Part shown: piece by piece, positions 52,201-64,000 of the stretch
Layout: each line of letters starts with the position of its first letter
Position numbering within the stretch: position 1 is the stretch's first letter
Assembly: GCF_000003605.2 (NCBI RefSeq)
Contig: NW_003140812.1
Coordinates: 1,222,476 to 1,286,475 of the forward strand
Origin: Saccoglossus kowalevskii
Lineage: Eukaryota > Hemichordata > Enteropneusta > Harrimaniidae
DNA length: 64,000 nucleotides
Reading direction: 5' to 3'
Notes under the pieces: generated by a model
Told to the model about the DNA's origin: nothing
Databases searched by the model: none
The model's input: only the letters and a program-made list of their open reading frames with translations
Made by a program: the position numbers and the translations under genes

Positions 52201-52996
52201 TTTATGATTATATGTTTCTGTGTTGAATTGTTTTACGCTGCTAAAATGCGTTCGTGTAAGACTTGAGAAACTGTTACGTTAAAATGCAGAATTCCAAAAT
52301 GTCTCTTATTATTTTGTAGTAGTCTTCAACCTGCCACCAGTATTACTAGAAAATAAAAATGCAGCATGTGTGGAGGTAGGTCCACAAAACAGAGTGACAA
52401 CTGACATAGGCAGAGAAACAGCACAGCTGTATTTACTTTTGTAACTTGTTACGATAATTGTGTCCTTTTGTCATTCAGAATAATTTGCTTTTCCAAAATC
52501 AATGTTTCAATGCTTTTATGAATGTTTTTTTATGATTTGATTTCGTATGAAACTGAACAAGGTAGTATGTATATTATATATATATTCCATGGTGAGGTCC
52601 AAATTAATCGTAAACAGTGAATTTTATTGATTGGCACTTGTGGTCTACTATTTCACTAATAATGGAAACAAAAAACTAATTACTATAATAGTGACAGTTG
52701 ATTGACGGGTAAGTTTCCAATTGCATGTTATTCTCCATGATAATCTAAAAACTGGCGAAATGTGGTCCTTTAAATCGCGGACAAAAATCGATATCATAAT
52801 TAACCTTACGACTCCGTTGAATCATCCACGGCGCCATATTGTATGTTTTTCTAAGATTGCTGACTTTTAATAACAGCGCATGATGATATGAAATTCAGTG
52901 CACCCCACCAAACACCAAATATTGAAATATAATCTGCACATTACTGGCGCCAATGCGCCCTGGCTTTAAATTGCATAAACATCTACATTGACATAA
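49231..52996. other. Sequence upstream of the dead reverse transcriptase and before the 53-kb LINE
   Basis: The 5' part of the minus-strand LINE would lie just above 49.23 kb, but no endonuclease motif is readable. The rest is AT-rich with no supported gene. Confidence 0.35.
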
Positions 52997-53005
52997 TATT
53001 GGTTG

Positions 53006-53650
53006 ATGAATCCCTATAATCCCCTCGTTTACAAAGCCTATAGAGAGTCTAAAAAAATGGCACAGATAGGAAAACCATGTTTTGCTTTAGCTATTAAGAA
53101 ATTATTAATTAAACACAATATGCATACTGTTTGGGAGAATAGGTTTATCTCCCAAATTATCGATGAAACAACGTTTTTAATTGGAAAGAAAGAGAGAGAT
53201 TTTTATTTCAAAAGTTGGAAAGATGCTTTATTTGACGATGTTCGTAGATCCCCAAACAGTAGAAATAAGTTACGAACGTTTCGTCAATTTAAAACAAATA
53301 TTTTTTATGAGAATTATTTGGATATCGTTTGTGTTCCCCTGTACAGACAAGCTTTAACTAAACTCCGGTGCTCTAATCATAAGTTACACATTGAGACCGG
53401 TAGATATTATGGAACTCCAGTGGAAAATAGAACCTGCCAAATATGTATAGATGCTATTGAAGATGAAACTCATTTTCTGGTAGTATGTCCAGCATATAAC
53501 CATATTCGAAAACCGCTTTTTGATCAAATTAACCACATTGAACCACAATTCGAGTTCCTTTCGCCTATCCGTAAACTTACATATATTTTTTCTCAGGATA
53601 ACCATGAAATCATCCAAAGCAAGATTTGTATACACAGCTTTTCAGATTAG
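53006..53650 (+). pseudogene. C-terminal fragment of a non-LTR (LINE) retrotransposon polyprotein
   Basis: An open frame of 214 residues from the first ATG; the frame is open from 52997, just after an in-frame TAA. It matches the region downstream of the reverse transcriptase domain in many invertebrate LINEs: ALTKLRCSNHKLHIETGRY at about 116-134, then a zinc-binding module with C144, C147, H156 and C161, then CPAYNHIRKPLF. No FADD/YADD catalytic motif is present, so the element is 5' truncated and cannot encode an active enzyme. A 3' untranslated region with stem-loops and an (AAT)n tail follows directly. I infer a jockey/CR1-like clade but cannot place it exactly. The frame has no internal stop, so the insertion may be fairly young. 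Confidence 0.8.
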
Positions 53651-53863
53651 ATATAATTTGTTAGTGTGAGTTCTCCAATAGATGAGTTGTATATGTGTGT
53701 GTATGTGTATATATATAATACTTTATTTTATTGAGGCGATTAAAGTCACGCCTGTAACTTTCGCATTGTAACCTGTTCCCCCAGGTTAGTGGGGTATATT
53801 TCTTTAGAGAAATGGAAATAAAATAATAATAATAATAATAATATAATAATAATAATAAAAAAA
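53651..53863 (+). mobile_element. 3' untranslated region and (AAT)n tail of the 53-kb LINE
   Basis: After the stop codon there are about 170 bp with two small stem-loops: GGCG with CGCC near 53740, and AACCTG (53770-53775) with CAGGTT (53782-53787). An AATAAA-like A/T stretch follows, then an (AAT)n tract at 53822-53857 ending in a short A run. Stem-loops plus a simple-repeat tail are typical of LINE 3' ends and mark the right edge of the insertion. Confidence 0.65.
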
Positions 53864-57776
<3,913 letters not shown>

Positions 57777-57780
57777 CATG

Positions 57781-58250
57781 GACGATAACATGGTTATGAC
57801 CATGACATTGATGATGCCAAATCAGTATCGGCGAGCGCAATATTAATTGTCTTCATGTTAATTAATGAATAGTACCACTTTAACTTTAGTTTTTCTGTTT
57901 CCAAGTGTAGAAATATGTTTGCGATAAATATATAATCCCACGATATTTTCTTTTAGGTTGACGTCAGCAGACACGATTTGTTTGGCAATCCAAGCCAAAG
58001 GTGTTAATCGCGGGTGTCTTCTGACGTCAACCTGAGAGAAAAAATCGAGGATTATAATCAATAATTCTCTAATTTTTTTTAAGCAGAAATAAAGACGATA
58101 AGATTTGAAAAAAATGTCATGAACTATGTATGGATAATGTCCAATCTAAATACATTTACCTAAGTATAGTTCTTAGGTTGATCGGATTCTTCTGTAACGA
58201 CACGTGTACACATTTGATCAAGTCATGGCTTATGACAACATATTTTTTAC
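57781..58250 (-). repeat. 470-bp dispersed repeat, copy 2, next to a (TTTA)n tail
   Basis: The second copy of the segment at 47671-48142. On the minus strand it runs into (TTTA)n at 57776-57654 within a few bases. Its other end, at 58250, stops exactly where the similarity to copy 1 stops, with no reverse transcriptase sequence beyond. This is the expected shape of a 5'-truncated LINE copy that kept only its 3' untranslated region and tail. The hairpin at 57955-58033 is better preserved than in copy 1. Short ORFs inside are not conserved between copies. Confidence 0.8.
57955..58033. repeat. 79-nt imperfect palindrome with TGACGTCA in both arms
   Basis: The outer arms AGGTTGACGTCAG and CTGACGTCAACCT are perfectly complementary, continue with AGACAC and GTGTCT after a one-base mismatch, and enclose CGATT/AATCG and TTTGGC/GCCAAA pairs around a loop of about 7 nt. 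Each arm holds a full CRE (57959-57966 and 58022-58029). Copy 1 has the same fold at 47845-47923, with TGACGCCA in one arm. Confidence 0.75.
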
Positions 58251-60889
58251 TGTCACGAACAATCGCAAAGTATTCGTGTACTACAATCCCACAAGATTTC
58301 AACGGAACAAAACAACACAACAGACAATTGTTATAAAACATCATTAAATCAGAGAGAAGGTAATAAAAATGACATATGAACATCACGTCATATATAATTA
58401 TTCTGAGTTATATCATACGATTCATGTACAAAACCTATTGACGAAATTTGTATACCGTTGTTATCATATTTAATCACAAGTCCAATGTATCTGCAAAGAA
58501 TATCTCATAATATCAAAAGTTCTCTGCAAAATCAATTCTTGATTTATTAATTTGAACTAAAGAAAAAAACAATGTATCTATAATAAAAGAAATCTTTGCG
58601 TAATACATGCCCTAGAATTTGAAAAATAAGTGTATGCCAATGTGAGATGGATGATCCTGTGAGGATGTGTAACAATATTATGATAGTAAATTAATATAAT
58701 CAGATAGGTAAATATAATGTCGTTATTTGAATATACCATTGAAATATAATCACCAACAGATAAAAATATGATCTTAAATTTGATGAGTAGACTATCTGTA
58801 TTAGAGGGACGATAATGTTTGAGTGCATTGCCAGTAACCTAATGTTAACAACAATATCCTCGAGTGAAATACACTAGGTTTCGTGCGATATAAAGTGTTA
58901 AGCATAACCGACACGCAGTCATGCACAGCAAACTTGGCATTTTTGTTTTCACAAATAGCAACATGCATGCACCGAAGCCTAAATTTATCACATATTTGAT
59001 TTACATTGGCTCCCATTCATTGCTTTGTATTGGCTTTTACAGCATCTTCATATTTACATTACATGTTAGTACATACGTAATGTATTATTATGAACCACTA
59101 TTTATAATCAACACTCAATATCAATGACTTAACTCCAAATCATTGAGTGAAGCTATGCAATTAACCTAAGCCGTTATAAGAGTAGTACACGTGCAAAATA
59201 ATGAATAGACTTTAGACAGACAACAAATTCCAATTAAAAAACACAGACGCGACAAAAACATTGACATATGCTTTATTAAAGTGGGCAGGATTGAAGTGTA
59301 GAGGAAATTAAATAACACATATTCACACAATTAATTGCAATTCAGTTACTTTATTCAACAGCACAATAATGGATAATCGTTATTGACAATCGTCACGCAC
59401 CTAACATAGATTTTACGATATTGATTAATTCACGGTCACGTGGAGTTACGTAATTTATATTATTTTACGGGCACGTCATAACCACTTATCTGCGCATGCG
59501 AGAAGTACATTTTAAAAGTTAGATGAATGCTTACAATTCAAAGTATGTGACATGAACAAAGAAGAAATCAAGTGGCCAATTATGTCTTCATATATATGAA
59601 TTTTCGCTTTTGCTTTCAGTGAACACAACGTGTAATATGTGGGACAGTGAAAGTTATCATCAAACTGTCGAAAAATTACAATAAATTATCTAAATGCAAC
59701 ACAATCTAACAGCAAACAGAAAACTAGATGATAATACGAATTCTGTGCTGCGACTCCATGAGTACTGCATGAAGGTATACGTATATAAAATCTTATATAT
59801 TGTATATCTGTTTTTTCGATAGCCTATACCGACGATTTGGTTGATTGGCAGTTTTAATGGGACTTTTAAATAACAGCGTATGCTAATAATAATCTTCCAC
59901 GGTGAACTTAAATAACCAAATATACGCCAAACGCATATTTCCATATTACGTAATACGTCATTTTTTATGTAATTCTAAAATATTTGATATGTCCTAATCG
60001 TGTCTGCTAATATGGTATAAAAATAATTACATATGCTTCCGGCGTCTGTATTTATGTTCCTAGACTAGTATTAATCGAAGCGACATACGTCTGTTCACAT
60101 CAAACAGGAAGTGTGAAGATAAGTATAAAACACCACGTGATTTATAAGTGGAGCAAACACTTCCACAGTAGCTGAACGTGTTCGGCATTCTGCGTGGTTG
60201 TCAAACAGTTTAACAGACATTACTGAAATGAAGTGCTTTTTTCGAACCTTGTAATGGAAGTGTTAGATAGATATTGCACAGACTGCTAATGTTTTTTCAG
60301 TGTATGTTTTGCTATTTCCTATCAGCGAACGTGATTAGAATTTTGTGTTAATGTACTCAAATGTAATCAATGAGCACATAAAACAAACATTCCGTAGTGA
60401 TATACCGGTATGTGTGTGTAATCATAGAGTTTGTAGTACACATCGCACAGTATGGATACGTTCTACGTGTCGGATAGTTAGATAATAAGTATGTTTTACG
60501 TCGGTGGTATATGTAATATATTCGTAAAGATCCACGTCGGTTTGAAAAAGTGGGTGGATGGAAAATATAAAAAATACCAGAGATTAGTGTTTTCTCGTCC
60601 ATAGTGAGGATAGATAGACAGAAGATGGTAGATTTGAGATGAGCCAAGAACATAAGTAGATGTTACTCTATACCACGTAAAATAATGTATAAAAGACTAT
60701 ATTATTAGTTTATCATAACAAAATGGTACACACTATCTACTCACATGCACACTATAAAATAAATTCTATCACTCACTCGTAGATATATATATATATATAT
60801 CGTTGAGCTGAGATTTGTAACAAAAATCTAAATCTTCTCATCATTTGCTATTACATTATCATTGACTTATGAATTGACCTCTGTGCGCA
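58251..60889. other. Intergenic sequence with a weak promoter-like spot
   Basis: At 60.10-60.17 kb there are an ETS-like CAGGAAGTG, a GATA-like AGATAAG, TATAAAA (60124-60130) and CACGTG, followed by an ATG near 60229 with a GTAATG donor-like sequence eight codons on. There is no convincing initiator. Confidence 0.2.
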
Positions 60890-61085
60890 GTGACGGCAGC
60901 ACAGGGGAACAAAGGACGGTCACCCTCTCAAAAAAATTATGCGAGGTCACCGCACCTCTAAAATCAAGCTTTTGTGTCAGCAAAATTTGCCCCTCAAAAT
61001 ACAGGCAATAGTGTTTCAGAGGGTCTAGATTTCGAAATGTTTAAGGGGAGCATACCCGGACCCGCTAGTAAGGTCGCCCCCATGC
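60890..61085. mobile_element. Possible degenerate transposon fragment
   Basis: This stretch has clearly more G and C than its neighbours and contains phrases such as GAGGTCACCGCACCTCTAAA and GGGGAGCATACCCGGACCCG. I have the impression of similar phrases in high-copy repeats of several marine invertebrate genomes, but this rests on memory and composition. No ORF or terminal repeat is visible. Confidence 0.25.
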
Positions 61086-61200
61086 AAAAAGAGCCGCCGC
61101 TTCTGGTGCGTCCATGTATCCTTGCGTCCGAACCTGTATACAATTAAACTTCACACATACATTATACGTAATATTATACATTCGTTTCACGATCTGATTC

Positions 61201-61490
61201 AAGATGGCCGAATGGCGGCCATTTTTGAACTGAAAAGTCATCAAAATCAAGCATTTTTCCGGGTTTTTACAGACTGATTTTGTTCAAACTTGTTACAAAC
61301 ATTGAACATTTTGTTTTTCAGACTGGCGGCCATTTTGTTTTAATGATTGTGGTTCTAGTGCCATATCTCCGACATACTTTGACTGATTATGTTCAATTTT
61401 AAATATTCATTATAAATTATCTCATAGGTATACAGACATATTAATTTGACGATCAGGATTAAAATGGTCGCATGGTGGCCATTTTTTTGA
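61201..61490. repeat. Degenerate repeats carrying GGCGGCCATTTT
   Basis: GGCGGCCATTTTT-like cores occur near 61215, at 61325 and, as GGTGGCCATTTTT, at 61475. Each sits in similar sequence containing TGACTGATTNTGTTCAA or related stretches. The first core forms a 7-bp hairpin (ATGGCCG at 61204-61210, CGGCCAT at 61216-61222), and the third a weaker one. It looks like a decayed tandem or dispersed repeat. Confidence 0.5.
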
Positions 61491-62786
61491 ATAAATGTTG
61501 TTTCAGAGCAATATCTCCCAACATGGATAAGAACTTGTACTATATTACTGTAAACAAAACTTGATAAGTTAGATTTGATAACTAACGGGGACTGTGCCAT
61601 GCATGGCTTGTAATTAGTATTTCATTCTATGATCGTGTTTATACTTTTCAATAATACTGTCTGTCTATTCATTATTACATCATGCCTAAATTGTTATATC
61701 CTTTGTCGTAATTATTTCATTATTTGAACGACAGTACATCTTCGATCTTTTTTTTAAAATTGTGCTGATAAATTCTATGACTATTAGGTCATTATTGTGT
61801 CAAATTTACTTTATTTAGCGAATCTTACATCACTATCTGACAATTTTATATTCTTTCTACAAGTGTATGTCATTATTTATAAATTGTCACCATTTCCCCG
61901 TCGTTGTGACATTGGCGACTATTTTTACATCATTATTTCTCCATTTTATTATGTGATTACATTACCAGTTCACCCTGTTTCAACATATATCATTCTATCA
62001 TTATTAGACAACTTTTATTTGTTCATATTATAATATTTTTATATTGGTAATTTGCTTAAAGACAAAATTATTTTTTTATTTGACCATGTTTTCAATATGC
62101 GTACACATGATTTGGTCTTTATTTGAATATTTTACTTTGTTTAAACGTATTAAACACATCATGTTGCCCAATGACTCCCCGGCACTATGTGTATCATTGG
62201 ATTACATACCCAGTTCCAATAGATAATGTTATTTATTGATAGAGTAAAAATTATTTATATTTTGAAATTTAGCGTTAATATATAACTGTTAAAGTAGTGG
62301 TATTGAAACATTTTCGGATTGTTCCGTTGTCATATCGCAAAGCTGATTGCCAACACTTGTGAGGTCACTTAATCCCATTAGGAAAATCCCACGTTTACAG
62401 AATGCATTTTTTGGAATATGTTGTTTGAGTTTCAACTTCAATGTTTAAACGTGCTGGATATTAGAAGAAAAAATGGGATTAAAAGGACAGTGTCGATGCT
62501 TTCTCCTTTTAAGTTTGTCACGTGACTATATTTTGTAAGGTCTCAAGTTCGCCAGATTGAATTCAATGCACAGCTTCTAGTTTTACTTGTATTAGCATTC
62601 CGCGAGTACTTGCCAACAACAATGTTCAATTTTGGATCAATTCGGACTTTTAAATTATCAATCAATAAAATACATATTTCCATGTATTGATCTCCATTAG
62701 TGTTTGTTGCATTCCTCTCCAACGATCAATTAGAGGGATGAATTCAATCAAAATAAGTGTCTACATAGGGTCAGGGTTCATGTTTT
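61491..62786. other. Pyrimidine-skewed intergenic sequence
   Basis: The plus strand is T- and C-rich, with many TCATTATT phrases between 61.65 and 62.05 kb. The hydrophobic frame there is a consequence of this composition. Confidence 0.4.
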
Positions 62787-63075
62787 GGTTCGAGATAAAC
62801 TAAGCTGTATATCTTAAGCGAGGGTTCGAAATGAACCAAGCTGAAATACTTAAACGGGCAACTGGGTTCGAAATGAACCAAGCTGAAATACTTAAACGGG
62901 CAACTGGGTTCGAAATGAACCAAGCTGAACTACTTAAACGGGCAACATGGTTCGAAATGAATTGAGATAAAACTCTTAAGCGGGCACTATGGTTCGAAAT
63001 GAAATAAGCTGAAATGCTTAAGCGGGCAACAGGGTTCGAAATGAACTAAGATAAAAACTCTTAAGCGGGCAACAG
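62787..63075. repeat. 42-bp minisatellite, seven units
   Basis: GGTTCGA recurs at 62787, 62823, 62865, 62907, 62949, 62991 and 63033. Five intervals are exactly 42 bp and the first is 36. Units two to four are nearly identical and the outer ones diverge. Because 42 is divisible by three, both strands read as 14-residue repeats: GFEMNQAEILKRAT on the plus strand and CPFKYFSLVHFEPS on the minus strand. Stops occur in the outer units, so it is not an intact coding repeat. Confidence 0.9.
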
Positions 63076-64000
63076 GAGTGAAATATACATATATTATATC
63101 TACGATTATGACACTCTCCGTAACATTTATGAAAAGCCGTAAAATAGCAAGATTAGGGCAGGGTGCAGTTGGAGACATAGTCAGCTGAACAGGTAATCCA
63201 GACAGACAGTAATCTTAGTTCACTGGGAACTGCACTATTCTGTTAAATTGCATTGAGATATGCAACGACGTTTCGGATATATCATTGACTCATCGCACCA
63301 TGAATCGGAGCCTATGAATGCTTGCTGTCTTTTCGCCATAACCCAAATACCGACACCGATCAAATGTGACAGATTTAGTGTGTAAAACAAAAATCACTTA
63401 TGACTGACCTATCTGAATGGCTTCAATCATTTTTTTCTACAATGAAAAAAATACTTTCACAAAATGTGTATATGCAGTCACGTTATCCTACAACCCATTT
63501 TAATAAAATTGTATGCGTTGCCATAGTTATGTAGATACGTTCAGAGAATGTTCTAATTGCAAGCAAATATTCAATGTTTGTTTCTCTGTGTCACACGTTA
63601 CTATCTTTCGTAAATGCAATATAGTGTTACGTTTTGTTTCAAATACGTTTACTCCGTGTTTCTTAAATTACATCATCGTCAGGAAAGATTCTTTCCCTGC
63701 ATTCAACATAACAGGCGCCGTTTGGCCTTGTGGTACCCGTGATTTATGAAGTACAATTTGTGTTGGGCGTCTAATAGGTTACAAACGCCGTAACTGTGTT
63801 ACACAGATAGCACGACAAATACTGTTGGCTGTGCACTTGACGTGTGAATGTATGGTTTTGATACGGTCAAATCAATCAATCACCTTGTATTGAATTATCT
63901 ATTTATGCGATTTCGAACCAGTTATCTGAGATGGCACAAAATTGGGCATATATACCTATAGACCGGTCTGAATGTTATACAAATAAAGCGGATTGCTATA
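63076..64000. other. Intergenic sequence to the window end
   Basis: AT-rich with no repeat or gene that I can support. Confidence 0.4.

Noticed and set aside
60124-60240. TATA-driven gene starting near 60229
   Set aside because: No initiator at the right distance, and the ATG frame stops after eight codons. Kept only as a weak note.
62823-63040. tRNA genes suggested by GGTTCGAA
   Set aside because: No A box, acceptor stem or cloverleaf; the sequence is a minisatellite unit.

Overview
The window is AT-rich, repeat-rich eukaryotic DNA, almost certainly from a marine invertebrate animal (Bilateria). The basis is one intronless rhodopsin-class GPCR of the somatostatin/opioid/galanin-MCH group, decayed non-LTR retrotransposons of the kind common in ambulacrarians, amphioxus, molluscs and cnidarians, many short microsatellites, and no bacterial-style gene packing. 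I cannot fix the phylum from sequence alone. Only one intact, confidently functional protein gene is visible, so most of the 64 kb is intergenic or intronic.

Layout. 1-9.2 kb: gene-free, with three simple repeats, a perfect CG-rich palindrome and a few bZIP/CRE-type sites. 9.25-9.5 kb: an NRF1 site plus an ETS site directly upstream of a 48-codon ORF with a good start context, a possible small gene or first exon. 13.1-13.4 kb: CCAAT and CRE sites followed by a tiny ATG exon with a splice donor. 15.1-16.0 and 17.4-18.4 kb: two strongly diverged but colinear copies of a roughly 0.9-kb segment. 21.4-24.9 kb: short coding-like ORFs of unknown identity in somewhat GC-richer DNA. 27.3 kb: a cluster of TTAGC-N4-GCTAA-like palindromes.

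32.75-34.75 kb holds the main gene: CCAAT and NRF1-like sites, a TATA box exactly 30 bp from a TCAGT initiator, two short upstream ORFs, a 374-codon single-exon GPCR, and a poly(A) signal. A possible RFX/octamer element lies 1.5 kb downstream.

44.6-45.4 kb carries frame-disrupted ankyrin repeats (a pseudogene). 47.4-49.2 kb holds a decayed minus-strand LINE: its reverse transcriptase is recognisable from the KNYRG and FADD motifs, and it is followed on that strand by a 470-bp segment and a (TTTA)n tract. The same 470-bp segment recurs at 57.8-58.25 kb, directly next to another (TTTA)n tract, as expected for a 5'-truncated copy of the same element. This segment contains a 79-nt hairpin with TGACGTCA in its arms. 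A second, unrelated LINE 3' end (plus strand, 214 aa, CCHC zinc-binding C-terminus, AAT tail) lies at 53.0-53.86 kb. The last 4 kb carry degenerate GGCGGCCATTTT repeats and a 42-bp minisatellite.

I saw no operon, CRISPR array, tRNA, rRNA or multi-gene system. The most informative leads are the GPCR and its compact promoter, the hairpin-bearing LINE tail, the 2.3-2.4-kb-spaced duplication, and the NRF1/ETS-driven short ORF.
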